64,000 nt of DNA from Desulfosarcina sp. BuS5 (GTDB lineage Bacteria; Desulfobacterota; Desulfobacteria; Desulfobacterales; BuS5): positions 973,041 to 1,037,040 of the forward strand of contig NZ_CP087952.1 of NCBI RefSeq assembly GCF_028752835.1, given 5' to 3'. Below the pieces are notes generated by a model that was not told the DNA's origin, searched no databases, and was given only the letters and a program-made list of their open reading frames with translations. Made by a program: the position numbers and the translations under genes. The stretch's first letter is position 1, and each line of letters begins with the position of its first letter. Positions 36,248-44,896 of this stretch are shown here, piece after piece.

Positions 36248-36575
36248 TCCTCAAATAATTACACAAAACGGCAAGCCTTTATTTGTTGTTATCCCTTGGA
36301 ACGAATACCAAGAACTGATTCATAAACAAATTGCACCAGATGAATCTGACGTCTGGTTTCCGAATGAGGTTGTGAAGTCAAATGTTCGAGGGGATAACCT
36401 TATCAAAGCTTGGAGGGAATATTTCAAGCTTACCCAAGCAGAATTGGCAACCAAAGCAGGAATGAAACAGTCGGCTCTGGCCAGGCTGGAAAGCAATAGC
36501 GCCAGCCCAAGAAAAGCCACTCTAATAAAACTGGCGAAAGCCATGGAAATTAGTGTCGAGCAATTAATAGATTGA
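36231..36575 (+). CDS. Antitoxin with Phd-like N-terminus and Xre HTH
   Basis: 114 residues. Residues 1-30 (ITQNGKPLFVVIPWNEYQEL) look like a Phd/YefM-type segment. Residues 55-114 (AWREYFKLTQAELATKAGMKQSALARLESNSASPRKATLIKLAKAM) are a clear Cro/C1-type helix-turn-helix. The mix of the two antitoxin types in one small protein is less usual. It should neutralise the overlapping RelE-type toxin and repress the promoter. Confidence 0.85.
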   Translation: MNAHTDPQIITQNGKPLFVVIPWNEYQELIHKQIAPDESDVWFPNEVVKSNVRGDNLIKAWREYFKLTQAELATKAGMKQSALARLESNSASPRKATLIKLAKAMEISVEQLID

Positions 36576-36581
36576 AAAACA

Positions 36582-36643
36582 GGCATATCAAGTCACTTGT
36601 GCCGACCCAAAAAGCCGGGCGGCACAGTTCTGCTGTTCTGTGC
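36582..36643. other. attC-like site (RelE/Xre cassette)
   Basis: ACTTGTGCCGACCC pairs with GGGCGGCACAGTT with one extra A on the left. The right end GTTCTGTGC (36635) opens the VapBC cassette. Confidence 0.82.
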
Positions 36644-36679
36644 TAAAAAACCACAAATATATTCCCACCGATATATATC

Positions 36680-36723
36680 TTGACAATGCCCCCTTGATAA
36701 TCTATACTAATTAATATAGATTA
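36680..36723 (+). promoter_or_regulatory. vapBC promoter and palindromic operator
   Basis: TTGACA (36680) and TATACT (36703) are spaced by 17 bp, a textbook sigma-70 promoter. AATCTATA...TATAGATT (about 36700-36723) is a palindrome over the -10 box, where a VapB dimer would bind and repress. Confidence 0.75.
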
Positions 36724-36744
36724 ATCTTTAATTTGGAGATCATT

Positions 36745-36993
36745 ATGGACACTGCCAAACTATTTATAAACGGACGTAGTCAAGCTGTACGCTTACCAAA
36801 GTCCTATCGTTTTGAGGGAAAAGAGGTGTATGTCAAAAAAGTATCTGAAGGTGTTTTGCTTTTACCTAAAGACAATACAATCTGGGATGTTTGGGAAAAA
36901 AATTTGAAAAAGTATGACAAGCCATTCATGACAGAGCGAAATCAACCACAATCTCAACAAGAAAGAGAAGGATTGGATGAAATTTTTGATTGA
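36745..36993 (+). CDS. vapB: VapB-family antitoxin
   Basis: 82 residues with an AbrB/SpoVT-type N-terminus ([39 protein letters not shown]) and an acidic, toxin-binding tail. TTGGAG lies 8 nt before ATG 36745, preferred over the in-frame TTG 36733. It overlaps vapC by 17 nt. Confidence 0.9.
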   Translation: MDTAKLFINGRSQAVRLPKSYRFEGKEVYVKKVSEGVLLLPKDNTIWDVWEKNLKKYDKPFMTERNQPQSQQEREGLDEIFD

Positions 36994-37450
36994 CACAAAC
37001 ATTTGCATCTACATCATGAATAATCATCCACCTGAAGTTCTCCAAAAGTTTAAAAGTATAGGTGTGGGTAAGGTGGGGATATCGTCTATAACCGTATCGG
37101 AACTTCATTACGGTGCTTACAAGAGTAATCATATCAAAAAAAATATCAACCGATTGGATGAATTTTTAAGCCCATTTGAAATTTTTTCATATGATGAGAA
37201 TGCTTCAAGATATTACGGAAAAATTCGTTCCCAACTTGAAAAGCAAGGGAATATTATAGGCCCGCTTGACATGCTAATAGCTGCTCATGCATTGAGTAAT
37301 AATTTAATCTTGATTACAAATAATGTTAAAGAATTTATGCGAATAAAATCCCTGCAAGTTGAAAATTGGATAGAAAAACAAGGCACAGAACAATCGCATT
37401 CTCGTGCCAAGATAAATCCGAATCGTTGGGATAAGACACAAGGTCTTTGA
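36977..37450 (+). CDS. vapC: VapC-family PIN toxin, C-terminus extended into an intron remnant
   Basis: PIN-domain RNase. The acidic residues are in FLIDTNI (Asp 6), TVSELHYG (Glu 42) and [12 protein letters not shown] (Asp near 97), with ITNNVKEF at the end of the site. The natural protein should end shortly after [11 protein letters not shown]. Here the reading frame continues through the attC start (37383) and into intron sequence ([15 protein letters not shown]) before stopping. The original stop was presumably lost or lay within the attC. The extra residues are unlikely to disturb the fold. Confidence 0.88.
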   Translation: MKFLIDTNICIYIMNNHPPEVLQKFKSIGVGKVGISSITVSELHYGAYKSNHIKKNINRLDEFLSPFEIFSYDENASRYYGKIRSQLEKQGNIIGPLDMLIAAHALSNNLILITNNVKEFMRIKSLQVENWIEKQGTEQSHSRAKINPNRWDKTQGL

Positions 37451-37810
37451 AATTCGATATTGTTACCAAGTGGGTGCTCGGGGAACAGTATTCTTTCCTT
37501 CATCTCTGCAGGGCTTGCTATGGCATTGATGTTAAGATAGTCCCATCTGACTAAAGACTAACCAGCAGGTCAGTAGCGAAGTCCACAGGCAAAACCGGTA
37601 ACGGGAGTCTGAAGCTGGATAGAGCAAGATTGCAGGCTCTGTATTGAGCCCTGAAAAATGTATAGTTGTGGCCATTGTGATAATCCTGTTTGCAGGAAAA
37701 AGCCGACGCTTTGGATGCAGCGGAAGGCAGCAGTCCTGAATGCGTTATGGCAAGTATTCAGGACACCACCTGGGTCTTAGACCAGGGCATGTTCTCAAAG
37801 GGGTAGCTCG
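37402..37810 (+). mobile_element. Group II intron 5' remnant, diverged
   Basis: Starts TCGTGCC exactly 10 nt after the AAC of GCACAGAAC, the standard target. It then follows the intron 5' region with many substitutions (for example GGGGAACAGTATTC for GGGAAACGGTTTG) and breaks off at GGTAGCTCG. It is an older, truncated insertion lacking RT and 3' end. The rest of the VapBC attC is gone. Confidence 0.88.
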
Positions 37811-37820
37811 TGCAAAAAAT

Positions 37821-37985
37821 GGGATCAAGTCTATGCTTGACCCTTGATGATAAAAGAGAAAAGTTAAACATTGATTTTGTCTTATCAAAAGAGAGTTTCG
37901 AGGCTTAAAAATATAACTGGAAAACTAAAACATACATTTAAAAAGCAGATCAATATTAATAAGGGTCAAACGTAGACTTGACCCC
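37821..37985. repeat. Inverted-repeat element (MITE-like) at the array edge
   Basis: GGGATCAAGTCTATGCTTGA at the left and its imperfect complement (TCAAACGTAGACTTGACCCC) at the right bound about 165 bp without a gene. The right end supplies the last codons and stop of pqiC on the minus strand. Confidence 0.65.
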
Positions 37986-38592
37986 CTGACCTCACAATTT
38001 CATTAACAATGGCACGACTAAGGGTGGCTATGGCCCGGCTTTGGGCCGCAACCAGTGATTCGTAGTTTCCGTCGGCTAAGGGCTCTTTTATAAGGGTATG
38101 CTTTGTCACAAGTTCATTCGCGTTTTTTTGGTTCCATACGGACCAAATCACGTTCAACACAACCTCCTCCCCAAACCGGCCGTCAAACTGCTCCACAGTC
38201 AACTGAATACGGCAGGTCGGGGAAAACTGATCGGTCCAGGGATGTGCCGCCACCCGATCTGTGGGCAGAAGCATGGAAATGTTCCTGGTTAAAACTCGTA
38301 AGAAATTTTCAGAAAACGAGCCGGCCCATCGATGGAACTCGGATACCTCTACACGGTGTTGGCTTTTCCGGGTTACGATCTGCGGCCGATCAAGAAATTT
38401 TGGAAATTTCACCGGCCCCACGCCGATGGCAAGGGTATCCCCGGAAACGGCTTGAGAAATATCCGGTTGCATCCCGGGACAGGGGTTCAGGGTATAATAT
38501 TTCACCGCAGGTGTGGTACTGCACCCGGCAAGTAAAATTACCATAAGGATAAATATCCGGCCAATGTTTCCAAAGCATGTTCTATTTTTCAT
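37966..38592 (-). CDS. pqiC: PqiC-like outer-membrane lipoprotein
   Basis: 208 residues from ATG 38592 (AAAGGA upstream), preferred over TTG 38610. The lipobox is ILLAGC. The body matches the ABC-type transport auxiliary lipoprotein family (DUF330): VKYYTLNP near the start, then IGVGPVKFPKFLDRPQIV. PqiC links the PqiB tunnel to the outer membrane. It overlaps pqiB by 11 nt. The last residues (GGQVYV) are encoded by the end of an inverted-repeat element, so the original C-terminus may have been altered. Confidence 0.88.
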   Translation of the reverse strand: MKNRTCFGNIGRIFILMVILLAGCSTTPAVKYYTLNPCPGMQPDISQAVSGDTLAIGVGPVKFPKFLDRPQIVTRKSQHRVEVSEFHRWAGSFSENFLRVLTRNISMLLPTDRVAAHPWTDQFSPTCRIQLTVEQFDGRFGEEVVLNVIWSVWNQKNANELVTKHTLIKEPLADGNYESLVAAQSRAIATLSRAIVNEIVRSGGQVYV

Positions 38593-40201
38593 TGCGTTTA
38601 TCCTTTCCAAAAATTATGGACTCGGGATGTCGCTCCAGGTAATCCGCCAGTACACTGATACTCCTGGCCGCGTCGGCCAGCTCGCTCAGCGCGCGTTTCA
38701 ATTCGTGACCCGTGGGAGACTCGGCACGCAACAGTCTATCCAGCTTAATCAGGGTAGTTTGAGATTGCTCCAGCGTGGCTGTAGCCGCAGGTGCAACCGT
38801 TTTATCCAGATTTTGCATGAGCCTGGTCAACTGTTCGGTTGACTTATTCAAGTGCGACAGGGTGTCACGAAGGTCGTTGCCGATCTGCTCCAAGGGAAGT
38901 TCTTCCAGCTTATCTACAAAGCGGGTGATCCCTTTTGTGATTTTTTCTATATTCGTCGGAATTGTCGGCAACTCCGGATATTTCCCGTTGTATAAGATCT
39001 TCTGAGGCGGTTCATCCGGATACATGTCCAGATCAATGTAGAGCTGTCCGGTTAGAAGATTACCCTGTCTGAGTTGCGCCCTGAGACCTTTTTCCACAAG
39101 AATCTCGTTTCCACGCTTTATGTCAAAGGCTTGATTGCCGGTCATCGCGACCCGATCCGGTTCTATTTCAATTACCACGGGAATGCGAAAGGCCATGAGT
39201 TCCTGGTCAAACTCCAGTTTTAGATCAACCACTTCTCCCATTTTGATGCCTTTGAATTTCACCGGCGCGCCCACTGAAAGGCCTCCTACCGAACCCTGGA
39301 AGCGCAACAACCAGCGGGTCTTGTTTGCAGAAGTTTTTTTGTAGATATCCTCCCGTCTATCATACATCCTGAAGATCTCACCTTCTTGAGCGGCCTGGCA
39401 GGGTTCTGAATCCTTCGGGTTTTCGAAGGCAATCCCTCCGATCATCATAGTCACAAAGGCTTCCGTGTTCATTTTAAGTCCGTTGGCATCAACGGATACG
39501 TCCAGCCCTCCCGCATTCCAGAAACGTGTATTTTTACAAACACGCTCATGATGTGGAGCATCAATAAAAATTTTGATATCAACGGCTTGTCCGTTTTTTT
39601 CCATCTTGTAACCTACAACCTGGCCCACCTTGATCTGCCGAAAATAGACGGGTTTGCCGATATCCAGGGAAGCCAGTCTTTTCGCCCTAAGTATAAAATG
39701 GCGACCCGGCAGATCCGTGGTTACGATGTGCTGCGTCTCCAGCCCCTTGAAGAAGAGGGCTTTTTTGCCTGGTTTCCCCGGATCCATACCGATGTAAGCT
39801 CCGGAAAAGAGTGTGCCAAGACCGGAAACTCCACTGCCGCCCACCCGGGCTCGAACTACCCAGAAACGGGTGTTTTCCGATAAATGGTCTTTGGTATCTC
39901 GCGTCAACTGAGCCGTTACAATTACTTGCGACAGGTCCGGGCTGATACGGATATCCTCAACTTCACCCACTTCCACGTCTTTGAATTTAATCTTGGTTTT
40001 ACCAGCTTCCAGCCCCTCGGCGCTTTCGAAAGTAATCGTGATGGTGGGGCCTTTTTCCGTTATGGCCTTGTATGCCAGCCAGCCACCGATCAAAAGGGCG
40101 ACCAAGGGCACGATCCAGACAATGGAAACGCTTTTTTTGGTCTGGACAACAGCCTGGGCCACACCCGAAGCACAGGTTTTTTCGATTTGCTGTTCATTCA
40201 T
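38582..40201 (-). CDS. pqiB: PqiB-like MCE protein
   Basis: 539 residues. One N-terminal transmembrane helix (VWIVPLVALLIGGWLAYKAI) is followed by three MCE/MlaD domains (ITFESAEGLEAGKTKIKFKD; a second from about residue 160; SVGGLSVGAPVKFKGIKMG). A C-terminal helical needle ends the protein. The length matches E. coli PqiB (about 546). It forms a periplasm-spanning lipid conduit. I chose ATG 40201 behind GTGAGG; GTG 40213 is also in frame. It overlaps pqiA by 8 nt. Confidence 0.92.
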   Translation of the reverse strand: MNEQQIEKTCASGVAQAVVQTKKSVSIVWIVPLVALLIGGWLAYKAITEKGPTITITFESAEGLEAGKTKIKFKDVEVGEVEDIRISPDLSQVIVTAQLTRDTKDHLSENTRFWVVRARVGGSGVSGLGTLFSGAYIGMDPGKPGKKALFFKGLETQHIVTTDLPGRHFILRAKRLASLDIGKPVYFRQIKVGQVVGYKMEKNGQAVDIKIFIDAPHHERVCKNTRFWNAGGLDVSVDANGLKMNTEAFVTMMIGGIAFENPKDSEPCQAAQEGEIFRMYDRREDIYKKTSANKTRWLLRFQGSVGGLSVGAPVKFKGIKMGEVVDLKLEFDQELMAFRIPVVIEIEPDRVAMTGNQAFDIKRGNEILVEKGLRAQLRQGNLLTGQLYIDLDMYPDEPPQKILYNGKYPELPTIPTNIEKITKGITRFVDKLEELPLEQIGNDLRDTLSHLNKSTEQLTRLMQNLDKTVAPAATATLEQSQTTLIKLDRLLRAESPTGHELKRALSELADAARSISVLADYLERHPESIIFGKDKRNEK

Positions 40202-41423
40202 GGTTTTCCTCACAATTATCCCAGATGAGTCTGGGATCGAAGCTCATGGCTGCGAACATGGTGCTGATCACCACGCCGCAAAAATAGACTGCCGCAGGAC
40301 CGGCTTCGATGCTTGCCAGGGCGCCTAAATTCACCATGGCAACCAGGATGGTCACCACATACACATCCACCATCGACCAGCGGCCCACAACCTCTGCCAT
40401 TCGATAGATTCTCGTACGATCAACGGGTCGCCATCCGGATTTGCGCTGGACCGAAAAACACAAATAACCGAGCGCTAAAAGCTTTAACAACGGCACAAAG
40501 ACACTGGCCGTGAAAATGACCAGCGCAATGGGCCACATGCCTGTAGAAATAAAATAGATGACTCCGCTAAGGATGGTATCGGCCTGCTTTTTCCCCAAAG
40601 AGGTGACAATGGTAATCGGCAGCACGTTGGCCGGAACGTAGAATATTGCAGCTGCCAGGATCAGTGCCCAGGTTCGAGTAATGCTGTTGGGCTTGCGCCG
40701 GTGCAGGTGCGTGCCGCATCGCGGACAGGTCAGAGCATGAACCCCGTGGGAAGGTGAACGGCACAGGAGGTGGCAGGTATGACAGCCGATCAGGTTGGTC
40801 TGTCCACCGGAGATGCCGCGTGCACTCTCTTGAATTTTTATTTTTTCCCACACCACATGCGGATCCAATACCGCCATGGACGCGGCCAGAACAAAGATCA
40901 AGGCCATGAACGCAAACGCGGCTATGCCCGGTACGATCGTGGCCATTTTGCCTAGCTTTACAATGGAAACCAGAATACCCAGCATGAACACTTCCATCAT
41001 GGCCCAGGGCTGCAGGGTTTGGGTGAACCGAAACACTTCCTTCAGCTTCCAGGGGAGGCGGTTCAGCCTGAGCGGTACCAGCACATACAGCAACCCCATC
41101 ATCTGTGCCGCAGGAATGACAATGGTCGTCAACAGTACCACGGTTGCCAAGATCCAGATCCCCTGATGATAAAGCTCCTGGACACCGGTAATCAATATGG
41201 TCTCGTGGACCTTGGCGTTGAGTTTGAAGCCTAAAAAAGGAAAGGCGTTCGCTACTATAAACAAAAGAAGACCCGTCACCGTCAATGCCAGCGTACGCTC
41301 CAAACTGTCGCGTTTGTGCTGATACAACAGCGCACCGCAACGGGAACACTTGGCTGCGCTTCCTTCGGACACAGAGCCAACCCGATGAATTAAATCACAC
41401 TCGTGGCAGGCTATTAACGACAT
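40194..41423 (-). CDS. pqiA: PqiA-like inner-membrane protein
   Basis: 409 residues with two PqiA domains. Each has a rubredoxin-like zinc ribbon (CHECDLIHR...CSRCGALLY and CHTCHLLCR...CPRCGTHLH) followed by about four transmembrane helices. It is the first gene of pqiABC. It presumably hands lipids to PqiB. The preceding 120 nt are non-coding. Confidence 0.93.
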   Translation of the reverse strand: MSLIACHECDLIHRVGSVSEGSAAKCSRCGALLYQHKRDSLERTLALTVTGLLLFIVANAFPFLGFKLNAKVHETILITGVQELYHQGIWILATVVLLTTIVIPAAQMMGLLYVLVPLRLNRLPWKLKEVFRFTQTLQPWAMMEVFMLGILVSIVKLGKMATIVPGIAAFAFMALIFVLAASMAVLDPHVVWEKIKIQESARGISGGQTNLIGCHTCHLLCRSPSHGVHALTCPRCGTHLHRRKPNSITRTWALILAAAIFYVPANVLPITIVTSLGKKQADTILSGVIYFISTGMWPIALVIFTASVFVPLLKLLALGYLCFSVQRKSGWRPVDRTRIYRMAEVVGRWSMVDVYVVTILVAMVNLGALASIEAGPAAVYFCGVVISTMFAAMSFDPRLIWDNCEENHE

Positions 41424-41546
41424 GAATTTTAACCTATATTGAGCGATTTTTTGATTCGTTTTTTTGCAAATCCCATCAAATTTATCAATGGTATCTTGGG
41501 GGCCTTACACTCTTTGTCCCAAACAGAAAAAGCCATTCCCTTATTT

Positions 41547-42239
41547 CTATTGTTTCTTTTGTTCTTGCAATCCACGAAGCTCGTCAAGCCTCTCGCGGAA
41601 GCGCTTCGCCCAGTACTCGAGAGACTGTTTGGTGTCCGTCCATTTGCCACGTAAGAGGAATTTTCCGCCCTGACGACGGTCCACTGCTGCGACCAGGCGC
41701 TCCTTGGTCATGGAGTCGAGGACTTCTATTTCCGTGGCGGCTTCACCGGTTCCCAGGTTTTCACCAGAAACCATTTTGACCGCTCCGGCAGCGACTATCC
41801 CCACAGGAATGATGGAACTCAAGGTATTGCCAATTGGGTTGGACGGATCCACATCGGTAATGGCCACCCGCACCCAGAGCACATCCGGACCGGGTTGATC
41901 GACAACTTCATACCCATCCTTGACCGCTTCGAGCAGGGCATTCTGATAGAAGTCGGCCAACTCCTTGAGAATGGTAGGGTCGGTCTCACGGCTTTCCGCC
42001 GTGGGGTTCAGGAAAACCACGACCCGCTCGAACATCAGTTTGGTATAGGACTTGAAGTCGACACCCGGTTTGAAATAAGTGAGAACAGCACGGTCGTCTT
42101 CCCCTGGCTCCAACTGGCCGTAGTCTTTGAGAAATCCGCTATGCTCCACATCTTTCATGCCGCCAGCCATACAGCCGGCCAGGCCGATAGCCGCAGTTAA
42201 GATTGCTGCAATCTTGAAAAAACGAAATACTCTTTTCAT
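41547..42239 (-). CDS. DUF3313-type lipoprotein
   Basis: 230 residues. Lipobox AIGLAGC at the N-terminus, then SGFLKDYGQLEPGEDD, the opening typical of DUF3313 outer-membrane lipoproteins, and a mixed alpha/beta body. AGGGAGG lies upstream of the start. It lies between pqiA and mlaA and is probably an envelope protein. The specific function is unknown. Confidence 0.82.
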   Translation of the reverse strand: MKRVFRFFKIAAILTAAIGLAGCMAGGMKDVEHSGFLKDYGQLEPGEDDRAVLTYFKPGVDFKSYTKLMFERVVVFLNPTAESRETDPTILKELADFYQNALLEAVKDGYEVVDQPGPDVLWVRVAITDVDPSNPIGNTLSSIIPVGIVAAGAVKMVSGENLGTGEAATEIEVLDSMTKERLVAAVDRRQGGKFLLRGKWTDTKQSLEYWAKRFRERLDELRGLQEQKKQ

Positions 42240-42384
42240 AATTTCCTCCCTTTGTTTTTTGTAATCGATTAACGTGCAAATCCATGATAATTAGTATCAT
42301 TTGTAATGATTTAGAAGCTCAAGGCAAAACCTTGGGTTATTTGTCCGGAAACTGTAAAATTTAAATTGACTTAGGAACGGACTT

Positions 42385-43173
42385 TTATTTTGCAATATCC
42401 ATCTTTCTCTTTTCAAGATAAAGCATACGAACAAGATCATACTCAAAAGGTGAACCTGACTGATAGTAGCGAAACGCCGTGCGATGTCTGGCATCTATAG
42501 ACATAAGGAGACTGATACCTGCCTGCACCTTGGACTTGTTGTTCACATCATCAAGCGCACAATCCAGCACAGCGCGGTGTACTGCCGTATCAACAACAAA
42601 ACCTGTGGTATCACGCAGGGTGGATGGACCAATAATCGGCAAGACAAGATAAGGTCCTGCTCCAACGCTGTAGTAGCCCAGAGTCTGGCCGAAGTCTTCT
42701 TTCTGCACCGGCATGGCCCATTTGGCGGCAGGATCATACATCCCGGCAAGACCGATAGTGGAATTGACCAGGAAACGTCCTGTGGTAATGGCGGTTTTTT
42801 TCCCTTTCAGTTGCAGCAGGTTGTTGGTAAAATTCCGCAGCTCTCCTATATTTTTAAAAATACCGGAGATACGGTCCTCTGCATAATCCGGCATGATCCA
42901 CTCATAGGCGTCGACAACAGGCAGGAATACATATTTATCAAAGTAGTAGTTGAAAACATACATATTCCGGTTAAAGCCTTCCCATGGGTCATAAGCATCG
43001 ATGGCGTAGACGATATCGCTCCGTACAAATTCGCTCACCGGTTTTTTTGCCGGAATAATTGCCAACCCCTCTTCATGACGTGCTACCTGCTTTACTGCAC
43101 AGCCGCTTAAAAGGGCAAGGAGAAGGCCGGGCATCAAGATATTTTTTATTAAATTTATTTTTTGTATTTTCAT
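42385..43173 (-). CDS. mlaA: MlaA (VacJ)-family lipoprotein
   Basis: 262 residues. Lipobox LALLSGC, then the MlaA core: DPWEGFNRNMYVFNYYFDKYV, LRNFTNNLLQLKGK, GRFLVNSTIGLAGMYDPA, QTLGYYSVGAGPYLVLPIIGPSTLRD. It removes misplaced phospholipid from the outer leaflet as part of the Mla pathway. No mlaBCDEF genes are nearby; pqiABC is the neighbouring lipid system. An IS-derived MITE lies 10 nt upstream and may have replaced its promoter. Confidence 0.93.
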   Translation of the reverse strand: MKIQKINLIKNILMPGLLLALLSGCAVKQVARHEEGLAIIPAKKPVSEFVRSDIVYAIDAYDPWEGFNRNMYVFNYYFDKYVFLPVVDAYEWIMPDYAEDRISGIFKNIGELRNFTNNLLQLKGKKTAITTGRFLVNSTIGLAGMYDPAAKWAMPVQKEDFGQTLGYYSVGAGPYLVLPIIGPSTLRDTTGFVVDTAVHRAVLDCALDDVNNKSKVQAGISLLMSIDARHRTAFRYYQSGSPFEYDLVRMLYLEKRKMDIAK

Positions 43174-43183
43174 GGCCTTAATC

Positions 43184-43551
43184 TGGGGTGTCTAAAAAGG
43201 TAACATGTTGATTTGATAATATTTTTTAGACAAATTTCACAAAAAAATTAACGGGATATGGTACCTATTTATAAAAAAATTAAATGAAAACAACGAGTTA
43301 TATTTATATTATTGTTGAAAAAAATAGACGTTCGGTCAACTATTGAAAATGTTGTATGCATTTGATTTTATTGGCTTAAATGATATTTTACTTTAAACAG
43401 TATAAAGGCCTTTTGAAACATACCAATATCAGTTTTTCCTCACTTTTTGGACCCCTTAAATTTTGCTTAAAAGCCTTACGAGAATGAGCCTTGCAAGCAA
43501 TTTTCTTGGGTCCATTTTTGAGCAACTATGTCTGTCGATTTGGACACCCCA
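43184..43551. mobile_element. Non-autonomous (MITE-like) relative of the 9749-12054 IS
   Basis: 368 bp, ends TGGGGTGTCTAAA and TTTGGACACCCCA, duplication GCCTTAATC (43175-43183, 43552-43560). The ends and 9-bp duplication length match the larger IS. There is no coding frame. Confidence 0.88.
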
Positions 43552-43565
43552 GCCTTAATCCCCTA

Positions 43566-44858
43566 TTAGTTTTTAAAAAAATCAATCATGTAGGCCACGT
43601 TGTCTTTATAGTCCATGTTGCCGCAATGGCCTCCACGGGGATAAATTTTTGCCCTTGACCCAAAGACCTGCTTGAAATACTCAACATCACCATCTGCCAG
43701 AATAAAATCATCCATATTTGTCACAAGGCCTATCTTGTTGCTTTTTTTCAAATAGCCTTCAATGGCGCGCAGACTGCTTCTGTCAACAAACTCACGCAAG
43801 GTCAAACCCGGCTCCCCTGCTTTAAAAGCAGGATAGATAATATTTTGCACATAGTCGGCAAAACCATTTCCCCGGGAAATGACTTTGGCATAATCCGTCA
43901 GGGAATCAGTACGGGATAATTTCAGATTCTTCGGCACGATGTAGCCGCTGTTTGTCATAACATCGGAGGTAAAGAGCAGATTGGTCAGGGATATACGGAA
44001 TGCAAAGCCGATCAGTGCCTTTCCGTCCTCAGGGCTGGGCAGAATCTCATCATAGGCTTTATAAAAAAAATCGTAGGAAAGATCGACAAAATCACCCTGC
44101 GCATAGGAGTCAGTGATATTGTTTATCAACTTCGTATAAAAATCATCAAAATGATCCATCCCGCCGGGAATGTTGTCCACCAGCATCTTGTCAAGTTTAA
44201 CAGCGGAATCATAAATGTTCAGGGCAGGATTGATCATCAATACTTTTTTGAAGTTAAAGACTTTTCTCTCCTCGTCTAATTTCGCCACAAAGGCTGCCTG
44301 GGAGCCGCCTAGGCTGTAACCGGTGAGATAAAAATCTGAAATCAGATCCTTCTTCTTGCTTCGCTGCAACATTTTTTCCATGACATTGTACAGATCAGCA
44401 GCATCGGAGCGTATATCCCCGGGCATTCCGGAGCTGGAGGCAGAGACAATAAAATTCGGGTGTGTGGGAGAACTCAGAGCTACAACATGAAAACCGGCCT
44501 TAAAAAAAGCCCTTTGCATCATTTTCATCTTAGCGGAATCATACCCGGCGCCGGTCCCGGCAATCATAAATATAACAGGCGCCTTTTTCTTATGGTAGGC
44601 AACGGCGTAACGCAGCTTTTCGTTGTACCAGAACACCACAGGTACGTCCCGATACGGAAAAATATCAAGGGTTTGATACTGTTTGACCCTGATCTTTTCA
44701 GGCAACACCGCCCTGTCCTTTTTCGGTGTTGACAGAATCGAAGCCTCGATCGGATCTGCTATGGGGTAATCATAGGATGCTGCTTGTCCGGTATAAGGAG
44801 TTGCGAAAAGCAAACTGCACAGCAACAGAAGATACTGCAACTTCTTTATCATTTTCAT
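43566..44858 (-). CDS. Exported alpha/beta hydrolase
   Basis: 430 residues from ATG 44858 (GAGGTGAG upstream); a longer frame to 44900 would overlap the preceding gene. Signal peptide YLLLLCSLLFATPYTGQAA. Hydrolase fold: VIFMIAGTGAGYDS (oxyanion region), GYSLGGSQ as the nucleophile elbow, an acid in MDDFILADGD, and GGHCGN as the probable His. The serine-hydrolase assignment is good; the substrate is unknown. The lipid-related neighbours suggest an esterase or lipase acting in the periplasm. Confidence 0.8.
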   Translation of the reverse strand: MKMIKKLQYLLLLCSLLFATPYTGQAASYDYPIADPIEASILSTPKKDRAVLPEKIRVKQYQTLDIFPYRDVPVVFWYNEKLRYAVAYHKKKAPVIFMIAGTGAGYDSAKMKMMQRAFFKAGFHVVALSSPTHPNFIVSASSSGMPGDIRSDAADLYNVMEKMLQRSKKKDLISDFYLTGYSLGGSQAAFVAKLDEERKVFNFKKVLMINPALNIYDSAVKLDKMLVDNIPGGMDHFDDFYTKLINNITDSYAQGDFVDLSYDFFYKAYDEILPSPEDGKALIGFAFRISLTNLLFTSDVMTNSGYIVPKNLKLSRTDSLTDYAKVISRGNGFADYVQNIIYPAFKAGEPGLTLREFVDRSSLRAIEGYLKKSNKIGLVTNMDDFILADGDVEYFKQVFGSRAKIYPRGGHCGNMDYKDNVAYMIDFFKN

Positions 44859-44896
44859 TTTACTCACCTCATTTTCGATTAAGTTATTTGTTCGGA

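Noticed and set aside
40567-41349. 260-codon minus-strand frame inside pqiA
   Set aside because: Shadow of pqiA in another frame; the pqiA product has clear zinc ribbons and membrane helices.
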